Origin: Strongylocentrotus droebachiensis
Taxonomy: Eukaryota > Echinodermata > Echinoidea > Camarodonta > Strongylocentrotidae
Reading direction: 5' to 3'
DNA: 64,000 bases
NCBI GenBank assembly: GCA_035222895.1
Contig: JAVYIG010000870.1
Location: forward strand, 1-64,000
Shown here: one piece after another, positions 11,560-23,236 of the stretch
Position numbering within the stretch: position 1 is the first letter of the stretch
Layout: each line of letters begins with the position of its first letter
The notes under the pieces: generated by a model
Seen by the model: the letters and a program-made list of their open reading frames with translations, nothing else
What the model was told of the DNA's origin: nothing
The model's database searches: none
Made by a program: the position numbers and the translations under genes

Positions 11560-14500
11560 GCAGTTTCCATCTCACAGAGAGAGAGAGAGAAGGAGAGAAA
11601 CCAAGAACGACAGGAAAATCTACACAGAGTAAGAAGAAGAAAGATAGAGAAAGAGAGGGAAGAGAGAGGAGAGGGAGAAAGGGAGAGAGAGAGAGAGGAG
11701 GAGAGAGAGACAAAGAAAGACAGGGAAAGAGACAGACAGAATTGATAGGAAGAGGGAGAGAGAGAGAGAGAGGAGAGAGACAAAGAAAGAGGGAAAGAGA
11801 GAGGAACAGAGGGGAGAGAGACTGAGAACGACAGGAATATAGACAGACATGAAGGAGAGAGCTAAAGGGAGGGAGAGGGGAGGAGAGAGACCAGGAAAGA
11901 CAGGGAAAGAGACAGACAGAATTGATAGGAAGAGGGAGAGAGAGAGAGAGGAGGAGAGAGACAAAGAAAGAGGGGAAGAGAGAGGAAGAGAGGGGAGAGA
12001 GACTGAGAACGACAGGAATATAGACAGACATAAAGGAGGGAGCTAAAGGGAGGTAGAGGGGAGGAGAGAGACCAGGAAAGACAGGGAAAGAGACAGACAG
12101 AATTGATAGGAAGAGAGAGAGAGAGGGAGAGAGAGAGAGAGGAGAGAGACAAAGAAAGAGGGGAAGAGAGAGGAACAGAGGGGAGAGAGACTGAGAACGA
12201 CAGGAATATAGACAGACATAAAGGAGAGAGCTAAAGGGAGGTAGAGGGGAGGAGAGAGACCAGGAAAGACAGGGAAAGAGACAGACAGAATTGATAGGAA
12301 GAGGGAGAGAGAGAGAGAGGAGAGAGACAAAGAAAGAGGGGAAGAGAGAGGAACAGAGGGGAGAGAGACTGAGAACGACAGGAATATACAGACATAAAGG
12401 AGAGAGCTAAAGGGAGGTAGAGGGGAGGAGAGAGACCAGGAAAGACAGGGAAAGAGACAGACAGAATTGATAGGAAGAGGGAGAGAGAGAGAGAGAGGAG
12501 AGAGACAAAGAAAGAGGGAAAGAGAGAGGAACAGAGGGGAGAGAGACTGAGAACGACAGGAATATAGACAGACATGAAGGAGAGAGCTAAAGGGAGGTAG
12601 AGGGGAGGAGAGAGACCAGGAAAGACAGGGAAAGAGACAGACAGAATTGATAGGAAGAGGGAGAGAGAGAGAGAGGAGAGAGACAAAGAAAGAGGGGAAG
12701 AGAGAGGAAGAGAGGGGAGAGAGACTGAGAACGACAGGAATATAGACAGACATAAAGGAGAGAGCTAAAGGGAGGGAGAGGGGAGGAGAGAGACCAGGAA
12801 AGACAGGGAAAGAGACAGACAGAATTGATAGGAAGAGGGATAGAGAGAGAGAGGAGAGAGACAAAGAAAGAGGGGAAGAGAGAGGAACAGAGGGAAGAGA
12901 GACTGAGAACGACAGGAATATAGACAGACATAAAGGAGAGAGCTAAAGGGAGGGAGAGGGGAGGAGAGAGACCAGGAAAGACAGGGAAAGAGACAGACAG
13001 AATTGATAGGAAGAGGGAGAGAGAGAGAGAGGAGAGAGACAAAGAAAGAGGGGAAGAGAGAGGAACAGAGGGGAGAGAGACTGAGAACGACAGGAATATA
13101 GACAGACATGAAGGGGAGAGCTAAAGGAAGGGAGAGGGGAGGAGAGAGAGAGAGAGACCAAGAAAGACAGGGAAAGAGACAGACAGAATTGATAGGAAGA
13201 GGGAGAGAGAGAGAGAGGAGAGAGACAAAGAAAGAGGGGAAAGAGAGAGGAACAGAGGGGAGAGAGACTGAGAACGACAGGAATATAGACAGACATGAAG
13301 GGGAGAGTTAAAGGAAGGGAGAGGGGAGGAGAGAGAGAGAGAGACCAAGAAAGACAGGGAAAGAGACAGACAGAATTGATAGGAAGAGGGAGAGAGAGAG
13401 AGAGGAGAGAGACAAAGAAAGAGGGGAAAGAGAGAGGAACAGAGGGGAGAGAGACTGAGAACGACAGGAATATAGACAGACATAAAGGAGAGAGCTAAAG
13501 GGAGGGAGAGGGGAGGAGAGAGACCAGGAAAGACAGGGAAAGAGACAGACAGAATTGATAGGAAGAGGGAGAGAGAGAGAGAGGAGAGAGACAAAGAAAG
13601 AGGGAAAGAGAGAGGAACAGAGGGGAGAGAGACTGAGAACGACAGGAATATAGACAGACATGAAGGGGAGAGCTAAAGGAAGGGAGAGGGGAGGAGAGAG
13701 AGAGAGAGACCAAGAAAGACAGGGAAAGAGACAGACAGAATTGATAGGAAGAGGGAGAGAGAGAGAGAGGAGAGAGACAAAGAAAGAGGGGAAAGAGAGA
13801 GGAACAGAGGGGAGAGAGACTGAGAACGACAGGAATATAGACAGACATGAAGGGGAGAGTTAAAGGAAGGGAGAGGGGAGGAGAGAGAGAGAGAGACCAA
13901 GAAAGACAGGGAAAGAGACAGACAGAATTGATAGGAAGAGGGAGAGAGAGAGAGAGGAGAGAGACAAAGAAAGAGGGAAAGAGGGGAGAGAGACTGAGAA
14001 CGACAGGAATATAGACAGACATGAAGGAGAGAGCTAAAGGGAGGTAGAGGGGAGGAGAGAGAGAGAGAGACCAAGAAAGACAGGGAAAGAGACAGACAGA
14101 ATTGATAGGAAGAGGGAGAGAGAGAGAGGGGAGAGAGACAAAGAAAGAGGGGAAAGAGAGAGGAACAGAGGGGAGAGAGACTGAGAACGACAGGAATATA
14201 GACAGACATAAAGGAGGGAGCTAAAGGGAGGGAGAGGGGAGGAGAGAGACCAGGAAAGACAGGGAAAGAGACAGACAGAATTGATAGGAAGAGGGAGAGA
14301 GAGAGAGAGAGGAGAGAGACAAAGAAAGAGGGAAAGAGAGAGGAACAGAGGGGAGAGAGACTGAGAACGACAGGAATATAGACAGACATAAAGGAGGGAG
14401 CTAAAGGGAGGGAGAGGGGAGGAGAGAGACCAGGAAAGACAGGGAAAGAGACAGACAGAATTGATAGGAAGAGGGAGAGAGAGAGAGAGAGGAGAGAGAC

Positions 14501-17335
14501 AAAGAAAGAGGGAAAGAGAGAGGAACAGAGGGGAGAGAGACTGAGAACGACAGGAATATACAGACATAAAGGAGGGAGCTAAAGGGAGGGAGAGGGGAGG
14601 AGAGAGACCAGGAAAGACAGGGAAAGAGACAGACAGAATTGATAGGAAGAGGGAGAGAGAGAGAGAGGAGAGAGACAAAGAAAGAGGGGAAGAGAGAGGA
14701 ACAGAGGGGAGAGAGACTGAGAACGACAGGAATATAGACAGACATGAAGGGGAGAGCTAAAGGAAGGGAGAGGGGAGGAGAGAGACCAGGAAAGACAGGG
14801 AAAGAGACAGACAGAATTGATAGGAAGAGGGAGAGAGAGAGAGAGGAGAGAGACAAAGAAAGAGGGGAAGAGAGAGGAACAGAGGGGAGAGAGACTGAGA
14901 ACGACAGGAATATACAGACATAAAGGAGGGAGCTAAAGGGAGGGAGAGGGGAGGAGAGAGACCAGGAAAGACAGGGAAAGAGACAGACAGAATTGATAGG
15001 AAGAGGGAGAGAGAGAGAGAGGAGAGAGACAAAGAAAGAGGGGAAGAGAGAGGAACAGAGGGGAGAGAGACTGAGAACGACAGGAATATACAGACATAAA
15101 GGAGGGAGCTAAAGGGAGGGAGAGGGGAGGAGAGAGACCAGGAAAGACAGGGAAAGAGACAGACAGAATTGATAGGAAGAGGGAGAGAGAGAGAGAGGAG
15201 AGAGACAAAGAAAGAGGGGAAGAGAGAGGAACAGAGGGGAGAGAGACTGAGAACGACAGGAATATAGACAGACATGAAGGGGAGAGTTAAAGGAAGGGAG
15301 AGGGGAGGAGAGAGAGAGAGAGACCAAGAAAGACAGGGAAAGAGACAGACAGAATTGATAGGAAGAGGGAGAGAGAGAGAGAGGAGAGAGACAAAGAAAG
15401 AGGGAAAGAGGGGAGAGAGACTGAGAACGACAGGAATATAGACAGACATGAAGGAGAGAGCTAAAGGGAGGTAGAGGGGAGGAGAGAGAGAGAGAGACCA
15501 AGAAAGACAGGGAAAGAGACAGACAGAATTGATAGGAAGAGGGAGAGAGAGAGAGAGGAGAGAGACAAAGAAAGAGGGGAAAGAGAGAGGAACAGAGGGG
15601 AGAGAGACTGAGAACGACAGGAATATAGACAGACATAAAGGAGGGAGCTAAAGGGAGGGAGAGGGGAGGAGAGAGACCAGGAAAGACAGGGAAAGAGACA
15701 GACAGAATTGATAGGAAGAGGGAGAGAGAGAGAGAGAGGAGAGAGACAAAGAAAGAGGGAAAGAGAGAGGAACAGAGGGGAGAGAGACTGAGAACGACAG
15801 GAATATAGACAGACATAAAGGAGGGAGCTAAAGGGAGGGAGAGGGGAGGAGAGAGACCAGGAAAGACAGGGAAAGAGACAGACAGAATTGATAGGAAGAG
15901 GGAGAGAGAGAGAGAGAGGAGAGAGACAAAGAAAGAGGGAAAGAGAGAGGAACAGAGGGGAGAGAGACTGAGAACGACAGGAATATACAGACATAAAGGA
16001 GGGAGCTAAAGGGAGGGAGAGGGGAGGAGAGAGACCAGGAAAGACAGGGAAAGAGACAGACAGAATTGATAGGAAGAGGGAGAGAGAGAGAGAGGAGAGA
16101 GACAAAGAAAGAGGGGAAGAGAGAGGAACAGAGGGGAGAGAGACTGAGAACGACAGGAATATAGACAGACATGAAGGGGAGAGCTAAAGGAAGGGAGAGG
16201 GGAGGAGAGAGACCAGGAAAGACAGGGAAAGAGACAGACAGAATTGATAGGAAGAGGGAGAGAGAGAGAGAGGAGAGAGACAAAGAAAGAGGGGAAGAGA
16301 GAGGAACAGAGGGGAGAGAGACTGAGAACGACAGGAATATACAGACATAAAGGAGGGAGCTAAAGGGAGGGAGAGGGGAGGAGAGAGACCAGGAAAGACA
16401 GGGAAAGAGACAGACAGAATTGATAGGAAGAGGGAGAGAGAGAGAGAGGAGAGAGACAAAGAAAGAGGGGAAGAGAGAGGAACAGAGGGGAGAGAGACTG
16501 AGAACGACAGGAATATACAGACATAAAGGAGGGAGCTAAAGGGAGGGAGAGGGGAGGAGAGAGACCAGGAAAGACAGGGAAAGAGACAGACAGAATTGAT
16601 AGGAAGAGGGAGAGAGAGAGAGAGGAGAGAGACAAAGAAAGAGGGGAAGAGAGAGGAACAGAGGGGAGAGAGACTGAGAACGACAGGAATATACAGACAT
16701 AAAGGAGGGAGCTAAAGGGAGGGAGAGGGGAGGAGAGAGACCAGGAAAGACAGGGAAAGAGACAGACAGAATTGATAGGAAGAGGGAGAGAGAGAGAGAG
16801 GAGAGAGACAAAGAAAGAGGGGAAGAGAGAGGAACAGAGGGGAGAGAGACTGAGAACGACAGGAATATAGACAGACATGAAGGGGAGAGCTAAAGGAAGG
16901 GAGAGGGGAGGAGAGAGAGACCAAGAAAGACAGGGAAAGAGAAAGACAGAACTGATAGGAAGAGGGATAGACAGAGAAAGAGAGAAGGGGATGAGAGAGA
17001 GAGAGAGAGAGAGAAGTAGAGCGCGGAATTAGAGAGGGGAGAGAGACTGAGAAAGACAAGAAAATATACAGACAGAAAGGGGAGGAATATCATAGGGGGA
17101 AAGAAAGACCAAGAAAGACATGGAAAAAGAGAGAGGGAGAGAAGGGGGAAGAGAAATGAAAAATGGGGAGAGAGACTAAGAAGAGAGGAAAATAGACAGA
17201 CAGAAAGGGGGAGGGATAGGGGAGGAGAGAAAGTCCAACGAAGACAGGGAAAGAGACAGCAAGAGAGAGCGAAAGATAGAGTGAGAGAGGGGGAGAGAGA
17301 CCAAGAGAGACAGGAAAAGAGACATCGAGGACAAA
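11560..17335. repeat. GA-rich satellite-like array, about 178-bp monomer, 29 clear copies
   Basis: The landmark ATTGATAGG recurs 29 times from 11,741 to 16,770, with a degenerate copy at about 16,950, at spacings mostly of 176-190 bp. Each monomer also carries GAGAACGACAGGAATATA and AGAGCTAAAGG in fixed positions. Length variants come from the number of GA dinucleotides (178 and about 187 bp forms) and from a GACAGACAT/ACAGACAT difference. The flanks (11,560-11,700 and 16,950-17,335) are degenerate relatives. One strand is nearly pure purine, so long minus-strand Ser/Leu reading frames exist in all three frames; they are composition artefacts. Confidence 0.95.
13791..16645. repeat. Higher-order duplication of 1,427 bp within the satellite array
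   Basis: Variant monomers recur in the same order at an offset of exactly 1,427 bp (eight monomers): landmarks at 14,034, 14,401, 14,678, 14,856 and 15,109 reappear at 15,461, 15,828, 16,105, 16,283 and 16,536. The left limit is near 13,791/15,218, where a single-base length difference appears; the two blocks are directly adjacent. Confidence 0.85.
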
Positions 17336-17430
17336 ATATACGGGAGTATCCATCACCTGCATGCATCCAATCAAAAGCCTCCATGAAGACAAGGATCATC
17401 CGCGCACGCTATTGCATTGGCTGAATGTTT

Positions 17431-17730
17431 ATGAATGTTATTGTGCATGCATGTACTATGTGACGGTTTGGTGGAAATGTATGTGGTGGTGGTTATTTTA
17501 CCTGACTGCTAAGAAAGCATAAATGCTTGTTAGTAAGTAACCAGACGGCCGACGGCTTTAGGTCCTTTCCGAGGGACCTGGTAATGAGGATTAATGCTTT
17601 ACCAAAGGACACTATATATAGCGCATCGACTTGGTTTCGAACCCGGGTCACCGAATTCCGAGACCACTGCTCTACCGACTGAGCTATGAATATTATTGTG
17701 CATGCATGTATGTGACGGTTTGGTGGAAAT
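17431..17730 (-). mobile_element. tRNA-derived SINE between long direct repeats
   Basis: On the minus strand the body (about 17,479-17,685) contains an A box (TAGCTCAGTCGGTAGAGCAG) and a B box (GGGTTCGAAACC), then the same body as the SINE at 41.2 kb (ACCAGGT..., GCCGTC-GCCGTCTGGTT, TTACTAACAAGCATTT). It is flanked by near-identical direct repeats of 43-46 bp, at about 17,433-17,478 and 17,688-17,730, that differ by one base and a 3-nt indel. Confidence 0.8.
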
Positions 17731-18508
17731 ATTATCAGGATTACTCTTATGTGTAAAATATTGCATCACATTTGATCAAAACTCAGTAATAAGGACCCTT
17801 GGGTAAAGATAAAGGTGAGTTCTGGTCATCCGATTTCATTGTGAAGAAAAGGTGTGGAATGGATCAGAAAAGGATGATCATGTAGCATGTAGAAATATTA
17901 ATGTACTGCGGCTGAAGCGTCTAAACCCTTTTTGTAAGGGTCATTTTGGCAGAAATGGTACCCATTATTAGTGACTTCTATTCAAAACGCAGCCTATGTC
18001 CATTTGCATGAATGATTTACACTTTAGTTTGAATTTGAATTTTAATTTTATTAGTAAACTTAATTCATATACATGAATATTTTGTTTCACAATACATATT
18101 GTAGCGTATCGACAGCACATCGATAAAGACACACAATTTCAAGCTTGTAGTGATACCGTTAACAAAAGGTGGTTCAACCTGAAATTTAATCAGAATTAAA
18201 CAATCGTAAATAGTATGTCAATTTTATTATGTGTTTCAACAATCTTGCATCAAATTAGTTGTATGATTAATGCCCGTTAACTGAAATTACGTAGTACACT
18301 TGTCCCAAAATGAAATATCAATGCCCCTAAAGATTAAGTTCTATTTTAATTAGCATCATAAGTGAATAATAAATGTATGATACCCTGAAACTATGGCTGC
18401 TTGAATTTCCTTTGTTCATTATTGTATGTGTGTGCATGATAAAACAACCACCCCTTTGGCTTTACACTAATCACCCTAATTCCTCTCTATCTTATGCATG
18501 TATACAGT
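17731..18508. other. Non-coding sequence
   Basis: No gene or repeat recognised. Confidence 0.4.
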
Positions 18509-18880
18509 TAGGCCAAATAAAAAAAAAACATGTTTAGCGTCCTGTTTTTTCGAAAAATAGGAAGGAGGGGGCCCTTTTTATTTTTTATTTTTCATTTCAA
18601 AATGGCCGCTCAAAATGGCCGCTCGGTACATTTTCCCTGACAGTCGGGGCTATTTTTTTTCAAGATGGCCGCCGACAATTTTTTTTAATCAGAAATAGAG
18701 CCATTTTAGCAGTGTTTTTCATGTTTTTTTTCTTTCAACAAAAAAAAAATCAAAAAAAAAATTCAAAAAAAAAAAAAAAACAAAACAAATAACAAATAAC
18801 AAATACAAAAATATAGGAGGCGGCCCCCAAAAAGGAAGCGGGCGGGGACGCTAAACATGTATATTTTTTTTAATGGCCTT
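18509..18880. mobile_element. MITE with A/T-rich interior
   Basis: Inverted ends: AGGCCA followed by an A run and ACATGTTTAGCGTCC on the left, with the complement GGACGCTAAACATGT, a T run and TGGCCTTA on the right. The flanking TTA/TTAC suggests a TA or TTA target. Internal AAATGGCCGCTC repeats and long A/T homopolymers; no transposase. Confidence 0.65.
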
Positions 18881-19722
18881 ACCAGAATTTACCTTCATTC
18901 TGTCACTTTACACAACTGCCTCTCATATATAAATGATATTCTAATAACACGACAGTGTCTGTGCAACAGACTATCCCCACTACACACATGTACCGTATGT
19001 AACTGCACATGTAATCAAATTATACAAAGGTCTGTCCAGGGAGGTCTTGGCGGGGGTGGATTACAGCGCTAGTGTTTACTTAGGGCTTATCACAATCTCA
19101 ACTCTAGTACAAGTAGTAGTGGTGAAAGTCAAAAGGGGGTTTCAATTTTAAACGACGAGTTTTCGTCATGCAATACATTTCTAAAGCATATCGGTATCAA
19201 CAATTTCAGGCTTCTTATTAAAGAATAGGTTGAGCTCTGGTAAACGGTGTATAATGAATGAATAAACAAAATTATCATTACTATAAATACTAATACTGCT
19301 TGTATTAATATTTATAAAAAACAAGAATAATAAGAGTAATAGTAAAAGTAATACTAATGGTAATAATACTAATTGTTATTACCATTATTGTTGTTATCGT
19401 TACATACTGGCAATATAAATTACTCATATTAAAAAATATATATCATCTTAGATAAACGACAATTCTTTTTTTTACAGATTGTCCTTAGGATTTATTTTCT
19501 TTTATGAATTTGCCTTATGTTTCGGGTAAAAAGTTAATCACATTTTTTTTTAAATGTGGCATTGTCATTTATTTTATCGAAATTGTCCTACAAAGTACAC
19601 ACTTACTGCTTCCAATTACATGGACAGTTTGAGTTATGACGGTATATTCAGTTAACATGTTCTTGAAATCAGATACACGCTCTGTTTGGTCTGCCATGTC
19701 GTAGTAAGATATATTTGAGCAC
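18881..19722. other. AT-rich non-coding sequence
   Basis: Contains (AAT)n-like tracts near 19,270-19,400; nothing else recognised. Confidence 0.4.
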
Positions 19723-19730
19723 ATTCTTAG

Positions 19731-22150
19731 GGGGTGTTTGGAAAACGAAGACCGAAGAACGAAGACCGGGGACCATGTGCGCGCACGTACGTGCGTCAAT
19801 GAGATGATCCCCAGTCTTCGATCTTCGTTTTCCAAAATAACCCAGGGTGTTTTGGAAAACGAAGACCGAAGACCGGGGACCCATGTATTATGTGTGTTCG
19901 GCGTTGATAATAATTACAATACTACTTAAACACTGTCAGAATGTAAAAAACTATTATGACAAAACAACAACAACAATAATAATTATAATAATAGTATAAT
20001 AATAATAATAATAATAACAACACTAATGATAATACATGTATAAAAGACGATGATAATAATGATGATTAAAATGATAACATTAATAATAAGCATAACAACT
20101 TATGCAAAGGAAAACCAACAAAAAATAGCCTTTATAGACAGGAGGCTGCTACAGACAGGTTCTTCACACCTAATCTATATCCATGGGAACCAATTTGTAG
20201 TGGCCACTGATAGGAAGGTGTCTACTAAAGAGAGATGGCCGCTAATTAAGACAGATTTGGCTGTATTTTCATCATTACTAATCGCATAATTATGTGCGCC
20301 CGGCCAAATCGTGGAGAGAGAGGAAGAGACGATCCCCGGTCTTCGATCTTCGTTTTCCAAAATACCCCAGGGTGTTTTGGAGAACGAAGACTGAAGACCG
20401 GGGACCCATGTATTATGTGTGTTCAGCGTTGATAATAATAACAATAATAATAATAATGATAATAATCATACTGATGATGATAAAAGATGATGATAATAAT
20501 GATGATAAAAATAATAAGCATAACAACTTTTGCAAACGAAAACCAAATACAGTGAAAAAGTGTCTATAATGGCTTCCCAGGGGAAACCCCCCAAAATGGC
20601 CTTTATAGACAGGTGGCTGCTGCAGACTGGTTCTTAAACACCTAATCTATATCCATGGGAACCAATTTTTAGTGGCCACTGATAGGAAGGTGTCTACTAA
20701 AGAGAGATGGCCGCTAATTAAGACAGAGATGACTGTATTTTCATCATTAATAATCGCATATAATGTATGTGCGCCCGGCCAAATCGAGGAGAGAGAGGAA
20801 GAGACGATCCCCGGTCTTCGATCTTCGTTTTCCAAAATACCCCAGGGTGTTTTGGAAAACGAAGACCGAAGACCGGGTACCCATGTACTTTACGTGTTCG
20901 GCGTTAATAATAATTACAATACTACTGAAATACTGTCAGAAAGATGAAAACGATGATGACAAAAACAACAACAACAATGATAATAATAATAATAGTATAA
21001 TAATAATAATAATAATAGTAATGATAACACATAATAATAATGATAAAAGATGATGATAAAAATGATGATAAAAATGATGATAAATATGATAACATTAATA
21101 ATAAGCATAACAACTTTTGCAAATTATTTCTTGTTGATCAGAGAAAGAACAACCGACCTGAGTTGTTATCTTGTTTATATACAGTGTTGTTGTGTGTCTA
21201 ATTAAGCAGTCATAACAAAGCAATAAAAGAGTTCATTATTACATTTTACAAGGCAAGTGATTGATTTTACTTATTGCTGGTTGTGTGCAGTCATGTGTGA
21301 AGAGAGGAAGGATGTGATCACATTGGAACGAAATGCACAATACAAGTAATTTTTGTTAACATTCTTGACACAGTAGTGATAACTGAAGTTATATTAGAAT
21401 GATTAAACAAGAAATATTAATATCTTAAACTGATTAAGAAAGTGGGTCTGGTAGTATACGATTATAGGTAGTTGGAATATGGAAATCCAGTGGGAGGGGG
21501 TCTCACATATTAAGACATACGGGGGTGTGCCGCTCTATTGGACCCATTTTAAACCAAAAAAAATCCCTAAACATGGGTCTGTTTTTTTCTTCAAAATTTC
21601 AAAAATGTTGGGGTGGTTGCATGTTCGGGTGGTAGCAAATGACCCTCAGAAATGGGTAGGGTTTCGAGGCTTGAGCGGCACACCCCCTTCCAAGCCAAAT
21701 CTGAGACCCCGACTCCGGGCTGGAAATACATGATAAAGGCAAATGCAACCTTTGTTGTAAGATCCCCGGTCTTCGGTCTTCGTTTTCCAAAACACCCTGG
21801 GGTATTTTGGAAAACGAAGATCGAAGACCGGGGATCGTCTCTTCCTATCTCTCTCTCTCTCTCTCTCTCCTCACGTGGGTGCACTACACGTACAAGTGCA
21901 TGGGATCGTCTCTTGCTATCTCTCTCTTTCTCTCTCTCTCTCTTTCTCTCTCTCACGTGGGTGCACTACACGTACAAGTGCATGCACGCATAGTACATGG
22001 GTCCCCGGTCTTCTGTCTTCGTTTTCCAAAACACCCTGGGTTATTTTGGAAAACGAAGATCAAAGACCGGGGATCATCTCCTTGACGCACGTACGTGCGC
22101 GCACATGGTCCCCAGTCTTCGTTCTTCGGTCTTCGTTTTCCAAACACCCC
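19731..22150. mobile_element. Foldback-type transposon, 2,420 bp, perfect 8-bp target duplication
   Basis: The element is bounded by ATTCTTAG at 19,723-19,730 and 22,151-22,158. Its terminal inverted repeats run for over 110 bp, starting GGGGTGTTTGGAAAACGAAG and including GCGCGCACGTACGTGCG, with only a few mismatches. Inside, the same TIR module (GGTCTTCGATCTTCGTTTTCC and its complement) recurs head to head at about 20,331-20,405, 20,812-20,882, 21,763-21,835 and 22,004-22,075. A block of about 270 bp is duplicated at an offset near 472 bp (20,169 and 20,641). No transposase is encoded. The long modular inverted repeats and 8-bp duplication recall the sea urchin TU foldback elements; family identity is inference. 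Confidence 0.85.
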
Positions 22151-22186
22151 ATTCTTAGGTGCTTGTAATATTATCTCGACAGATCC

Positions 22187-23046
22187 ACCTACAACTGCAA
22201 ATCCTGTATGAGATGCTTCAATCCCGAAAGCTATACGCAAAGCTTCCAGATGCCGAGTCTTTGCATCAACGGCGTTCTCCCAAAGTAACACTCGGTGTTT
22301 TGCTGGTGTATACCTTTGATGATTCTTTGTTGGTTGCTTGTGATATCATCTCGAAGTCTATCTACAACTTATTATGCAAAGCCTGCACTTGCTGCTTCAG
22401 CGCCTGAATACCACCCATCGTTTCCAGATGACGAGTCGATCTTTGCATCAACGGCGTTCTCCGAGAGTCAATCTCTTGGTGGCGTCACTATGGCGATTCT
22501 TTCTTGCTTGTGATTATTTTCCCGACGTCTATCTACAACTTATTATGCAAAGCCTGCACTTGCTGCTTCAGCGCCTAAATACCACCCATCGTTTTCAGAT
22601 GACGAGTCTTTGCAGCTAGGGCGTTCTCCGATAGCACACTCAGTCTCTTGGTGGCGTCAATATGGCGATTCTTTCTTGCTTGTGATTAGTTTCTCGAAGT
22701 CCATCTACAACTTATTATGCAAAGCCTGCACTTGCTGCTTCAGCGCCTGAATACCATCCATCGTTTTCAGATGACGAGTCTTTGCAGCTAGGGCCTTCTC
22801 CGATAGCACACTCAGCTCTTGGTGGCGTCAATATGGCGATTCTTTTTTGCTTGTGATTATTTTCTCGAAGTCCATCTACAACTTATTATGCAAAGCCTGC
22901 ACTTGCTGCTTCAGTGCCTGAATACCACCCATCGTTTTCAGATGACGAGTCTTTGCAGCTAGGGCGTTCTCCGATAGCACACTCAGTCTCTTGGTGGCGT
23001 CAATATGGCGATTCTTTCTTGCTTGTGATTATTTTCCCGACGTCTA
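22187..23046 (-). repeat. Tandem partial copies of the TRPA terminal exon
   Basis: Five units lie immediately downstream of the last TRPA exon, with TCTACAACTTATTATGC landmarks at 22,361, 22,532, 22,704 and 22,875, against 23,047 for the true exon; an older copy starts near 22,187. Periods are 171-174 bp. On the minus strand each of the younger copies still encodes the end of the coiled coil (RLSVLSENAL, AKTRHL, MGGIQALKQQVQALHNKL) and the same stop. The first half of the exon is missing and replaced by other sequence (AATCACAAGCAAGAAAGAAT). These may be alternative terminal exons or decayed duplicates. Confidence 0.85.
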
Positions 23047-23047
23047 T

Positions 23048-23236
23048 CTACAACTTATTATGCAAAGCCTGCACTTGCTGCTTCAGCGTCTGAATGCCAC
23101 CCATCGCTTCTAGATGACGAGTCTTTGCATCTAGGGCGTTCTCCGAGAGCACACTCAGCCTGTTGGCTATATCAGTAATGTTCTCTGCCATACCCTCTAG
23201 TTTCATTTCAGTTGTCTTGGTGAATTCGACACAACC
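23048..23236 (-). CDS. TRPA: TRPA exon 24 (terminal)
   Basis: Acceptor CGTTTCAG, phase 0, TAG stop at 23,048-23,050. Encodes 62 residues of heptad-like coiled coil (TDIANRLSVLSENAL, QTLKQQVQALHNKL). It is the full-length member of the tandem array that continues downstream. Confidence 0.9.
   Translation of the reverse strand, partial: GCVEFTKTTEMKLEGMAENITDIANRLSVLSENALDAKTRHLEAMGGIQTLKQQVQALHNKL

Noticed and set aside
11560..17335. CRISPR-like regular repeats
   Set aside because: Units are contiguous, without unique spacers, in a eukaryotic context.
11508..17399. Long minus-strand Ser/Leu-rich reading frames and plus-strand Arg/Glu-rich ones
   Set aside because: The monomer length is not a multiple of three and all frames are open because the strand is almost pure pyrimidine; no codon-level conservation.
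19569..22291. Overlapping ORFs with repeated ENEDRRPG-like text
   Set aside because: They are translations of the foldback element's inverted modules, on both strands and in several frames.
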